From Thermoplasmata archaeon (GTDB lineage Archaea; Thermoplasmatota; Thermoplasmata; Lutacidiplasmatales; UBA184): DNA of 18,253 bases. This document shows, piece after piece, positions 7,664 to 14,596 of this stretch. Where the stretch lies: contig JASHVP010000165.1 in the NCBI GenBank assembly GCA_030044475.1, positions 1 to 18,253 on the forward strand. The letters run 5' to 3'. Made by a program: the position numbers and the translations under genes. The notes beneath the pieces are model-generated. The model saw only the letters and a program-made list of their open reading frames with translations, searched no databases and was not told the origin of the DNA. Every line of letters starts with the position of its first letter. Within the stretch, counting starts at the first letter, position 1.

Positions 7664-8803
7664 CTAGGAGCGGCGCCGCCCTTCCGCCGACGGGTTCGGC
7701 GCGAACAGGAACGCTGTCGACCCGGACGGCCCGGACGGACCGAGGGAGCCCGCGGGGACCGGGCCGTACGCACCGACCTGGATCGTCTCCTCGTCGACCG
7801 TCCAGTTGTAGGTGAACGAGCTCCCCCCGACCGCTCCGTCCTCGGACCCGAGGTTCGCCTCGTCGAATTCGAACTGCCCGAACCCGTGCGTCGGACCGGT
7901 CCAGCAGGTCACCCCCGGCATCAGCGCCTCGACCTCGGCCAACATCGCGCTCAGGTTGACCCCGACCTGGCCCGACGCCAGGCCGAAGGTCGACTGCCCC
8001 CCGAGGGAGAAGTCGAAGCTGACGTTCGCGTTCGTCCCGTTGTCCGGGCCGTGGCACCAGTAGCCGATGTCCCACAGCTCGGGGACGAAGGACCCGTTGA
8101 TCTGGGTCGTCGTCGTCCAGGGGATCCACTCGAACGGATACGAGATGTTGTGCGCGAGAAAGATCTCCACCTCCACGAACGGTCCCACCTCGAACTGCGA
8201 CGGGAACGTCGCGCTGAAGAAGTTGTCGAACGAGAGGTCGTAGCCGGTGACGTCGGCCCGCGGCGGAACGGTCAACCGGTACGTCGCCGTCGTCCAGACG
8301 CTCTCGTTGACCACGGCCCCCACGGACTGCGGCAGCTTCCAGACCGGGCTCATGTTCGTGTAGGTGCTGAAGATTCCGTCCCAGAGGTTGACCCCGTAGG
8401 TGACCTGCGGGTAGGAGAACCACCCGCCGGCCGCCCCGACCTCGCTCCAGTTCGCGTACGCGAGGAGGTCCCCGGCGCTCGCGCTGTAGCACATCCCCAC
8501 GTGCCCGGTCGTCCCGGCGGGGACCTCGTAGGTGTTCGCTTGAAGGACCGCGTCGTCCAGCGCGTACGTCGGTCGGGGGACTCCGGGAGTGCCGACGATG
8601 CATCCGGACCGGGTGCCGGGAGAGGGGAGAAGGTCGATCGTTGCGGCGATCGGGAGGTTGTGGGAGCCGGTGGAGGAGTGCGGCGACAGGTCCACGACCG
8701 CCACGACCACGCCGAGGGCCACCGCGACGGTCAGCGGAATCGCCCACCGCCACGACCGTCGGGAGGATCCCGGGGGCGGTCCCGGCTCTCCGGCGGCCGA
8801 CAC
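7664..8803 (-). CDS. Membrane-anchored or secreted protein, possible GH12-like fold
   Basis: The protein is 379 aa with one N-terminal hydrophobic segment (about 20-39) after a short basic stretch, then an extracellular domain rich in aromatic residues and N-x-S/T sequons. The order of motifs loosely resembles GH12 beta-jelly-roll glucanases: SYPQVTYGVNLW (130-141), an extended strand VTGYDLSFDNFF, and VEVEIFL (210-216), which aligns with the GH12 nucleophile segment ELMIWL and would make Glu211 the candidate. Glu312 in FGQFEF is a candidate acid/base. Four cysteines (68, 105, 250, 300) could form disulfides. The similarity is by eye and weak, so a non-catalytic lectin-like jelly roll is a fair alternative. 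The only plausible start is GTG 8803, supported by an AT-rich box about 27 nt upstream. The Ser/Gly/Pro C-terminal tail shows no second membrane segment. Confidence 0.75.
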   Translation of the reverse strand: MSAAGEPGPPPGSSRRSWRWAIPLTVAVALGVVVAVVDLSPHSSTGSHNLPIAATIDLLPSPGTRSGCIVGTPGVPRPTYALDDAVLQANTYEVPAGTTGHVGMCYSASAGDLLAYANWSEVGAAGGWFSYPQVTYGVNLWDGIFSTYTNMSPVWKLPQSVGAVVNESVWTTATYRLTVPPRADVTGYDLSFDNFFSATFPSQFEVGPFVEVEIFLAHNISYPFEWIPWTTTTQINGSFVPELWDIGYWCHGPDNGTNANVSFDFSLGGQSTFGLASGQVGVNLSAMLAEVEALMPGVTCWTGPTHGFGQFEFDEANLGSEDGAVGGSSFTYNWTVDEETIQVGAYGPVPAGSLGPSGPSGSTAFLFAPNPSAEGRRRS

Positions 8804-8826
8804 GAGACCGTCTAGGTCGGAGCCCC

Positions 8827-8833
8827 GATTTGA
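8827..8833 (-). promoter_or_regulatory. TATA-like box supporting the GTG start at 8803
   Basis: The minus strand reads TCAAATC centred about 27 nt before GTG 8803. This fits a leaderless transcript beginning at the GTG and is the main support for that unusual start codon. Confidence 0.45.
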
Positions 8834-8897
8834 CGGTTCGCTGTCGCGCGGGAAGCCGGTGCCACCGGGGAGCGGGTCGCCGCGTCACCGGCCGTCA

Positions 8898-8911
8898 CGA
8901 GGGATCCCTCG
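8898..8911. promoter_or_regulatory. 14-bp perfect palindrome in the intergenic gap
   Basis: CGAGGGATCCCTCG is fully self-complementary. It lies in the 189-bp gap between the metallo-beta-lactamase-fold gene and the GH12-like gene, about 65 bp upstream of the latter's TATA-like box. A regulator-binding site is possible. A short hairpin, GGTCCG (8934-8939) with CGGACC (8946-8951), lies just beside it, downstream of the metallo-hydrolase stop. No other coding content is evident in this gap. Confidence 0.35.
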
Positions 8912-8992
8912 GAGCGGCCCGAGTCCCCCGGCGGGTCCGTCCTCGCGGACCGGCGAGAGACACCGGCGGGGCTCCCGGACGTCACCGGTCCG

Positions 8993-9922
8993 CTACGGGC
9001 GCCCCGACGATCGTTGCTTCGCGAGCCAGTCCCGGGCGAACGACACGTTCCCCTCCAGGCTGAGCGACCCCTCCCACCGCCGGATCGCGGCCGGGAGCGG
9101 AGCGGCACGTGGCGCCTCCGCGGCCGACAGTACCCCCCGGAGGTACTGTCGCGTCTCGTCGATCCCGGCGACGTCGGTGACCGGCCCGTGGCCCGGAACG
9201 ATTGCCTCCGGTCGGAGGCGCTCCAGCTCGTCCAGGACGGCCAGCCAGTGGGGCGGGTCCCCGGATCCCAGGCTCCCCTGAACGCCGAGCACCACCAGGT
9301 CGCCGGCGAACAGGATGCGCTCCCCGGGAAGCCACAGCACGGCATCCGCGTCGGTGTGCCCGCTCCCGAAGCTCCGCAGCTCGGCCCCACGGGACCCCGG
9401 TAGGACCAGCCGGGAGTCGAAGGTGCGATCGGGCGGGGTCGGCGAGATCGGTTCCGCGGCCGCCAGGAGCGCCCGCTGGATCCGCACGAGGAACTCCAGG
9501 TCCCGGAAGACACCCTCGGAGCCGCCCTGGTCCCGTCGGGCTTCGAGCTCCTGGAGCCCCCGTTCGAGCCCCGCACGATCGAGGTCCGCTTCGATCGCGG
9601 ACCGCTGCTCCAGAAGAATCTCCCGGGTCCGTCGCGTCCCCCAGATCGGAATCCCCGGAAGGCCCTGGTTCCCGAGCGTGTGGTCCAGGTGCCAGTGGCT
9701 GTTCGCCACCAGGGCGGGGGCACGGCCGAACGCCGCGATCGACGCCTCCCGCAGGGACCGTCCGACGTCCGGGATCATCCCGGTGTCGAAGACGAGCGGG
9801 GTCTCGCCGAGGTCGACGACCCCCGAGTTGCAGATCGCCGCGCCCGAGGGATGGGCGATCCCCGCGCGGACCCCCTCGGCCAGAGGCTGGAACGTGTGAT
9901 GCGGACGACGGACGGGGCCCAT
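8993..9922 (-). CDS. Metallo-beta-lactamase-fold hydrolase
   Basis: The 309-aa protein carries the full metal-ligand set of the metallo-beta-lactamase superfamily: HWHLDH (His76, His78, Asp80, His81), His189 in SGHTDAD, Asp208 in FAGDLV and His245 in PGHGPV. Together these bind two metal ions for hydrolysis. There is no signal peptide, so it is cytosolic. An insert at about 100-160, rich in Glu, Arg and Leu and probably helical, separates the first and second metal motifs and may shape the substrate pocket. The superfamily includes thioesterases, lactonases, glyoxalase II and beta-lactamase-like enzymes, and nothing here picks among them; a role in antibiotic resistance should not be assumed. 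ATG 9922 is supported by CCTTAACC about 26 nt upstream. The coding region contains a strong hairpin at 9125-9151. Confidence 0.9.
   Translation of the reverse strand: MGPVRRPHHTFQPLAEGVRAGIAHPSGAAICNSGVVDLGETPLVFDTGMIPDVGRSLREASIAAFGRAPALVANSHWHLDHTLGNQGLPGIPIWGTRRTREILLEQRSAIEADLDRAGLERGLQELEARRDQGGSEGVFRDLEFLVRIQRALLAAAEPISPTPPDRTFDSRLVLPGSRGAELRSFGSGHTDADAVLWLPGERILFAGDLVVLGVQGSLGSGDPPHWLAVLDELERLRPEAIVPGHGPVTDVAGIDETRQYLRGVLSAAEAPRAAPLPAAIRRWEGSLSLEGNVSFARDWLAKQRSSGRP
9125..9151. repeat. 10-bp perfect inverted repeat inside the metallo-hydrolase gene
   Basis: CGACAGTACC (9125-9134) and GGTACTGTCG (9142-9151) are exact reverse complements around a 7-nt loop, so the mRNA could form a stable hairpin near the 3' part of the gene. 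It encodes RQYLRGVLS and may be coincidental. Confidence 0.6.
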
Positions 9923-9944
9923 GTCGACCCATCAGGGGACGGGC

Positions 9945-9952
9945 GGTTAAGG
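9945..9952 (-). promoter_or_regulatory. TATA-like box of the metallo-hydrolase gene
   Basis: CCTTAACC on the minus strand is centred 26 nt before ATG 9922, with no Shine-Dalgarno sequence between, matching the leaderless layout of the neighbours. Confidence 0.5.
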
Positions 9953-10018
9953 AGTCGAGCGCCGGACGGAACCCCACCGGAGCGGGCTCGGCCGCCGACG
10001 GGGTCCGGCCCTTCGGTC

Positions 10019-10798
10019 TCAGGACCGGGCGTACCAGACCGAGTGGTCGAACGCCGGGACGAATCCCATCGCGACGTAGATCGCGTACGCCATCGGCGTC
10101 GCCTGCAGGAAGGCGATGTCGCCCCCGCGACGGAACCCCTCGACGATCGCCGCCTCGGTGATCGCCCGGCCGTAGCCGGCCCGACGCGCGGCCGGCACCG
10201 TGGCGACCCCGTAGACCCCGGCCACCCGCCCGGCCCCGAACAGGGTCGCCGCCGCGACCGGGTCCCCGTCGTGGAGACCGAGGAGCAGCGTCGCCCCGCG
10301 GACTTCGATCTCCCCGATCCGGGACCCTTCCGGGAGCGGGTGTCCGGCGAACCCTCGCATCACCGTGTCGTAGAACCGTCGACGTTCCTCGACGGTGCGA
10401 GCCGTCTCCACGGCGAACCCGGGGGGAGGGTCCGACCGCGCGAGGCGATCGGGGAGGAGCGTCAGGGCCGGCCGAGACTCGGGTCCCTCGAGATTCCGCT
10501 CCCGGGCGAGGGGGACGAGCCGGGCGACCAGCGGCCCGGGGACTTCGAGCCGCCAGGGATCCGTGCCGAACGCCCCCGCGGCGCGCCGGACGGCGGCGAC
10601 CGGGTCCGGCGTCTCGGTGGTGACGAACAGGATGTTCAGTTCGGGGTTCGGCACGCCGGAGCGGATCCGGATCGCTCCGGGCTCTTCGATCACCTCCCCC
10701 TGCGGCAAGGCGCGGGCCCGGGCCGTGTAGAACCCGTGCAGGTTCTCGATCAGCTCCCGGTAGCGCGCGGGGGCCTCCGCCTCGGTCGGGGAGGACAT
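10019..10798 (-). CDS. GNAT-family N-acetyltransferase
   Basis: The protein is 259 aa. The C-terminal half (about 127-259) is a GNAT domain: the acetyl-CoA-binding strand and loop VAGVYGVATVPAARRAGYGRA (about 192-212) contains the RRAGYG pyrophosphate loop, and the last strand YVAMGFVPAFDHSVWY is typical. The N-terminal half (about 1-120) looks like a degenerate GNAT-like or accessory domain, an arrangement seen in longer GNAT proteins that transfer an acetyl group from acetyl-CoA to an amine. The acceptor cannot be told. It starts at ATG 10798, divergent from the cyclase gene with a 69-bp gap. An AT-rich element at 10821-10829 lies about 27 nt upstream and may serve both directions. The stop is TGA at 10019-10021. 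Confidence 0.88.
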   Translation of the reverse strand: MSSPTEAEAPARYRELIENLHGFYTARARALPQGEVIEEPGAIRIRSGVPNPELNILFVTTETPDPVAAVRRAAGAFGTDPWRLEVPGPLVARLVPLARERNLEGPESRPALTLLPDRLARSDPPPGFAVETARTVEERRRFYDTVMRGFAGHPLPEGSRIGEIEVRGATLLLGLHDGDPVAAATLFGAGRVAGVYGVATVPAARRAGYGRAITEAAIVEGFRRGGDIAFLQATPMAYAIYVAMGFVPAFDHSVWYARS

Positions 10799-10820
10799 CG
10801 GACGCCCCAGGCCTCCCGGG

Positions 10821-10829
10821 CTACGAATC
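10821..10829. promoter_or_regulatory. Shared AT-rich element between the divergent acetyltransferase and cyclase genes
   Basis: CTACGAATC (GATTCGTAG on the other strand) is the only AT-rich patch in the 69-bp divergent gap. It is about 27 nt from the acetyltransferase ATG and about 43 nt before the cyclase ATG, so it could set a leaderless start leftward and a roughly 20-nt leader rightward. Confidence 0.35.
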
Positions 10830-10854
10830 GGTTGCGCGGCGCCCGCGGTTCGCT

Positions 10855-10862
10855 AGGAGGTG
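10855..10862 (+). promoter_or_regulatory. Strong Shine-Dalgarno sequence of the cyclase gene
   Basis: AGGAGGTG ends in front of TTAAC and ATG 10868, with 7 nt between GGAGG and the start codon. It is the only full Shine-Dalgarno sequence seen in the window, and it fixes the cyclase start although the frame is open for another 1.2 kb upstream. Confidence 0.85.
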
Positions 10863-10867
10863 TTAAC

Positions 10868-12865
10868 ATGGCACGGTCGCGTTCGGAGGACGTGGCGTCA
10901 GGTCACCGTCGCCTCGCGGCGATCATGTTCACCGACATGGTCGACTACGCGGGCCTGGCCCAGCGCGACGAGCGACGCGCCCTCCGGCTGCTGGACGAGC
11001 ACAACCGACTGCTCCGTCCGGTGTTCGCCCAGTTCGGTGGGCGCGAGGTCAAGACGGTGGGCGACGCCTTTCTGGTCGAGTTCGCAAGCGCGCTCGACGC
11101 CGTGCAGTGCGCCGTGGCGATCCAAGACGCGCTGGGGGGGCGCCCCGCCGGGGAGTCCGGGGGAGCCCCGATCCGAATCCGGATCGGCATCCACGTAGGC
11201 GACGTCGTGCAAACGGGGGACGACGTGCTCGGCGACGCGGTGAACATCGCCTCGCGCATCGAGCCGCTGGCCGAGCCCGGCGGCATTTGCCTCACGCAAC
11301 AGGTCTACGACCAGGTCCAGAACAAGGTCGACCGCACGTTCGTCCGGCTCCCCCCCGCGAGTCTGAAGCACATCCGTACCCCGGTCGTCGTCTACAAGCT
11401 CGGACCGGCCGGCCCAGGGCCGGCGGCGCCTCCGGCGGCGGCCGTCGACGGACACCACCTCGCCGTCCTGCCGCTCTCGAACATCAGCCCCGACCCGAAC
11501 GACGAATACTTCGCGGACGGGCTCACCGAGGAGCTGATCTCCGTCCTCTCGCAGGTGCGCTCGCTCAGCGTCATCGCCCGGACCTCGGTGGCGCCGTACA
11601 AGACGGCCCCGAAGTCGATCGCGGAGGTCGGCGCGGAGCTCGGCGTGGACACCGTCCTCGAAGGGTCGGTGCGCAAGGCCGGACAGCGGATCCGGATCTC
11701 GTTGCAGCTCGTCGACGTCGCGACCCAGCGCCCGATCTGGTCGAGCAGCTACAACCGGGAGCTCGACGACGTCTTCCAGGTCCAGAGCGACATCGCCGAG
11801 CGGACGGCGGAGGCGCTCCGACTGCGACTCGCCCGGGACGCGACCGCCGGAGCCGCCCGGCGCCTGACCCCGAACCTCGGGGCGTACGAACACTACCTGC
11901 GGGGTCTCGCCAGCATGTCGCGGCTCGACGCGACCACGGTCCAGGAGGCCGTCCACCATTTCGAGGAGGCGACCCGGCTCGACCCGACGTTCGCCGAGGC
12001 CTACGCGGCCTGGGGGAACGTCTACGTCATGGCGGCCGGGGACGCGCTACCGATGTCCGAGGTCGTGCCGCGGGCCCGGGAGCTCGTGCAGCGGGCGCTC
12101 GCCCTGGACCCGGAGTGCGCGGACGCGCACGCCACGCTCGGGAACATCCTGTTCCAGGCCGACAACGACTGGGACGCGGCGGAAGCGGAGTTCCAACGCG
12201 CGATCGCCCTCAACCCGAGCGACGTCGCCGGGCGGAAGTTCTACGCCCTGATGCTGATCTCGCTCGGCCGGTTCAACGACGCGCGCGAGGTCCTGGGCCA
12301 GGTGATCCGGCTCGACCCGGGCGGTCGGCAGCGGTCGACCCTCTCGATGCTCGAGGTCTACGCCGGGAACATCGCGAAGGGGCTGGAGCTGGCGCGGGAG
12401 GAACTCGCGTCCAACCCGACCGACTTCCCGGTCCCGACCGTGCTCGGCATGTTCTACCTCGCGGGGGGCGATCCCGAGAGCGCTCGACGGGCCGCCGACA
12501 CCCCCGGCTACGTTCGCACCGAGACCGACCGGTTCGACCTGGCGCTGTTGAACGCGCTCCTGGGACGGCCCGAGACCGGTCGGGGGATCGCGGGGGAGTA
12601 CGAGCGGGGGGAGCTGAAGGAGTACACCTCGCCGACCGACATGGCGATGCTGTACGCCGCGCTGGGGGAGGTCGACCGGCCGCTCGACCTCCTCGAGCGG
12701 GCCTACCGCGACGGCGACCGGACCCTCTGGCTGTACTTCCGCGGGATCTGGTTCGACCGGATCCGCGAACACCCCCGGTTCGTCGCGCTGCTGCGGCGGT
12801 ATCACCTGCCGACCGACGTCCGGCCCAACCCGAACTACCACTGGCCCGGACCCGCCCCGAAGTAG
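10868..12865 (+). CDS. Class III adenylate cyclase with TolB/FlgO-like domain and TPR repeats
   Basis: The protein is 665 aa with three parts. Residues about 14-175 form a class III cyclase homology domain with all key residues: metal-binding Asp23 (MFTDMVDY) and Asp66 (KTVGDAF), adenine-specifying Lys62 and Asp123, and transition-state Asn126 and Arg130 (GDAVNIASR). It should therefore make cAMP from ATP as a homodimer. Residues about 197-325 match the 'AVLPLSNISPDPNDEYFADGL' domain (TolB N-terminal/FlgO-like) that often follows such cyclases in bacteria. Residues about 336-600 are TPR-like helical repeats for protein contacts. No membrane segment is present. The architecture is common in soil bacteria, and together with the bacterial-style Shine-Dalgarno sequence it suggests horizontal acquisition, which is inference. 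The 3' end is 67 bp before the transporter gene, which has its own TATA box. Confidence 0.92.
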   Translation: MARSRSEDVASGHRRLAAIMFTDMVDYAGLAQRDERRALRLLDEHNRLLRPVFAQFGGREVKTVGDAFLVEFASALDAVQCAVAIQDALGGRPAGESGGAPIRIRIGIHVGDVVQTGDDVLGDAVNIASRIEPLAEPGGICLTQQVYDQVQNKVDRTFVRLPPASLKHIRTPVVVYKLGPAGPGPAAPPAAAVDGHHLAVLPLSNISPDPNDEYFADGLTEELISVLSQVRSLSVIARTSVAPYKTAPKSIAEVGAELGVDTVLEGSVRKAGQRIRISLQLVDVATQRPIWSSSYNRELDDVFQVQSDIAERTAEALRLRLARDATAGAARRLTPNLGAYEHYLRGLASMSRLDATTVQEAVHHFEEATRLDPTFAEAYAAWGNVYVMAAGDALPMSEVVPRARELVQRALALDPECADAHATLGNILFQADNDWDAAEAEFQRAIALNPSDVAGRKFYALMLISLGRFNDAREVLGQVIRLDPGGRQRSTLSMLEVYAGNIAKGLELAREELASNPTDFPVPTVLGMFYLAGGDPESARRAADTPGYVRTETDRFDLALLNALLGRPETGRGIAGEYERGELKEYTSPTDMAMLYAALGEVDRPLDLLERAYRDGDRTLWLYFRGIWFDRIREHPRFVALLRRYHLPTDVRPNPNYHWPGPAPK

Positions 12866-12902
12866 GCCGCCGTCCGCGCGCCGCGACGGCGACCGCCGAC
12901 CC

Positions 12903-12908
12903 ATTTAA
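12903..12908 (+). promoter_or_regulatory. TATA box of the EamA transporter gene
   Basis: ATTTAA lies in GC-rich DNA, centred about 27 nt before ATG 12933, with no Shine-Dalgarno sequence in between. This is one of the clearest leaderless promoters in the window. Confidence 0.65.
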
Positions 12909-12932
12909 GGCGGGGGACGGTCGGTCGCGCGG

Positions 12933-13919
12933 ATGTCGGAGCCGCCCTCGGCCGCGCCCCCGAGCGCCCGGAGGACCCTCCTGCTCCTGGTGGCGCTGGG
13001 CCTCATCTGGGGCTCGGCGTACCCGGTGATCCGGTACGGGATCGTCACGGGGGCGACCCCGATCACGTTCGCCGCCGCCCGGTACGGCGTCTCGGCCGTC
13101 GCGATCGCGGCGCTCGCGGCCGCGACCTCCGTGGCGCGGCCGACACGGGCCGCCCTCGCGCTGTCGGCGCTGCTGGGGATCCCCATCGTCGGGCTGTACG
13201 GCCTCTTCCTCTACGTCGGCGAGGCGACGACCTCCGGGGGGCTGGCCGCGATCCTGATCGGGGTGACCCCCCTGCTCACCGCGCTGTTCGCCCTCCCCGT
13301 GCTGCCGGGGGAGTCCCTCCACAAGCTCGGGTACGTGGGACTCGTGGTCGGGTTCGTGGGGGTCACGATCCTCGTCGCGCCGCCCCCGGGCATCCGACTC
13401 GCCAGCAGCGTCTGGGGGCCGGTGGAGGTGCTCGCCGCCTCGGCGTCGTTCGCCGGAGGTTCCGTACTGCTGCGCAAGTACCGGCCCGAGGGCGAGACGC
13501 TCTGGGGCGTCTCGGTCCAGTTCGCCGTCGCGACCCTGCTCCTCGCCGCGGTCGTGCCGTTCCTCGAGCCCCACCCCGCCCTGCCGCTCTCCGACGGGGT
13601 GCTGCTCTCGCTCGCCTACTTGGTCGCGCTCCCGTCGGTGACCGGCTACGCGCTCTACTTCTACCTGCACCACCACGTCGGGCCGGGGCGGGCGAACGTC
13701 GTCGCCTACGTCAACCCGATCGCGGCCCTGTCGATCGGCACGTTCCTGTTCGCCGAGCCGTTCGAGTGGTGGGAGCTCGTCGGCTTCGGCGTCGTCCTGG
13801 TCGGCCTGACCCTCCTGACCCGGTACGGGCGCCCGACGGGGGCCCCGAAGCCGCCGGCCGCTACGCCGGGACCGGGCTCCCCGTTGCCGCCGGACCCGGG
13901 CGGGCCGAGGTCGGGTTGA
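12933..13919 (+). CDS. EamA/DMT-superfamily transporter
   Basis: The 328-aa membrane protein has about ten hydrophobic helices arranged as two EamA repeats. The first begins LLLLVALGLIWGSAYPVIRYG (about 16-36), the usual EamA opening. The second begins near residue 167 (VEVLAASASFAGGSVLLRKY), and the conserved end of repeat two, PIAALSIGTFLFAEPFEWWELVGFGVVLVGL, is intact. The family exports or imports small metabolites such as amino acids or nucleotide sugars; the substrate is not readable. ATG 12933 follows a TATA box at leaderless spacing. After the last helix a Pro/Gly-rich cytoplasmic tail (about 297-328) is encoded by DNA that also encodes the tail of the convergent DoxX-like gene; the two genes overlap by 59 bp. 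Confidence 0.9.
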   Translation: MSEPPSAAPPSARRTLLLLVALGLIWGSAYPVIRYGIVTGATPITFAAARYGVSAVAIAALAAATSVARPTRAALALSALLGIPIVGLYGLFLYVGEATTSGGLAAILIGVTPLLTALFALPVLPGESLHKLGYVGLVVGFVGVTILVAPPPGIRLASSVWGPVEVLAASASFAGGSVLLRKYRPEGETLWGVSVQFAVATLLLAAVVPFLEPHPALPLSDGVLLSLAYLVALPSVTGYALYFYLHHHVGPGRANVVAYVNPIAALSIGTFLFAEPFEWWELVGFGVVLVGLTLLTRYGRPTGAPKPPAATPGPGSPLPPDPGGPRSG

Positions 13920-14468
13920 ACTCGGCCAGCGTGGCCCAGCGGGGGAACTTCCGCTCGAGGTCGTAGTCGAGACTGTACCGGCTCGGCCCGTACGTCGCGT
14001 TGATCCGGATCAGACCGAGGAGCGCGACCGCGGAGATCACGCCGGTCCCGATGTCGGTCGTCCCCGAGCCACCCGAATACGGTCCGCCGAACCCCTCGGG
14101 GACCGCCCAGATCCGGAGGGCCGGCACGACGCCCCCGAGTCGGCGACCTTGCGCAGGATCCCGAAGATCCGCGCCACGCCGAGGGTCCTCTCGAGCACGC
14201 CGACCGTGTAGACGATGAAGGGGCCGTGGTTCGCGGCCTGGCTCGCCCCGAAGGAGTACCCGCCGGAGAGCCAGCGGGGAGAGTTCTGCTGGGAGGCCCG
14301 GACATCGCTCAGGAAGTCGCCCCCGTAGCCGGGCGTGAACTTCCGGATCCCGTCGATCAACCAGGCCGTCCCGAGCAGGACCCGGAACGTCGTCTTCCGC
14401 GGGTGGGCGTGGCGCGCCCACCAGCTCGCCGGAGGCCGCGTCGCACGCTCCCCATCGATCATCGTCAT
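13861..14468 (-). pseudogene. DoxX/DoxD-like membrane protein, split by a one-base frameshift
   Basis: From ATG 14468 the frame encodes FRVLLGTAWLIDGIRKFTPG (first helix) and FIVYTVGVLERTLGVARIFG (second), resembling DoxX/DoxD membrane proteins linked to quinone or thiosulfate redox. After 'RKVADSG' the frame turns to Arg/Ser-rich nonsense. Another frame continues with plausible membrane-protein sequence, 'GVVPALRIWAVPEGFGG', a helix GVISAVALLGLIRI and a charged tail, ending in TAG at 13861-13863. One extra base in the five-C run at 14132-14136 (G on the mRNA) would join them into 202 aa. The cause may be a sequencing or assembly indel, a real mutation, or -1 slippage on the G run. The 3' end overlaps the transporter gene by 59 bp. 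No clear promoter was found upstream. Confidence 0.65.
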
Positions 14469-14560
14469 CGCCTCGGAGGGGCGACTCCGCGGGACGGTGT
14501 TGGGAGGGCGGTTCCACTCCGCTCGACGACCCCATCGCCCGCCGGCGCGCGGCGCGTCGA

Positions 14561-14568
14561 GGATAAGT
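14561..14568 (+). promoter_or_regulatory. TATA-like box of the M3 oligopeptidase gene
   Basis: GGATAAGT is centred about 32 nt before ATG 14597. A GTG start at 14567 would overlap this element, which argues for the ATG. On the opposite strand the same bases read ACTTATCC, but that is about 95 nt from the DoxX-like ATG and too far to be its leaderless promoter. Confidence 0.45.
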
Positions 14569-14596
14569 GCGCGGCCGGCTCCGCCGTCCCGCGACG

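Noticed and set aside
4392..7667. A 1091-residue open frame on the plus strand opposite the propeller gene
   Set aside because: Its product is almost entirely Arg, Asp, Val, Gly and Pro without any hydrophobic core or motif. It is the antisense shadow of a GC-rich gene in which stop codons are rare.
8993..9922. Annotating the metallo-hydrolase as an antibiotic-resistance beta-lactamase
   Set aside because: The fold and metal ligands are shared by many housekeeping enzymes, there is no signal peptide, and no resistance context exists.
9680..10867. A 396-residue N-terminal extension of the cyclase frame
   Set aside because: It is low-complexity, antisense to the acetyltransferase and metallo-hydrolase genes, and the Shine-Dalgarno sequence at 10855 fixes the start at ATG 10868.
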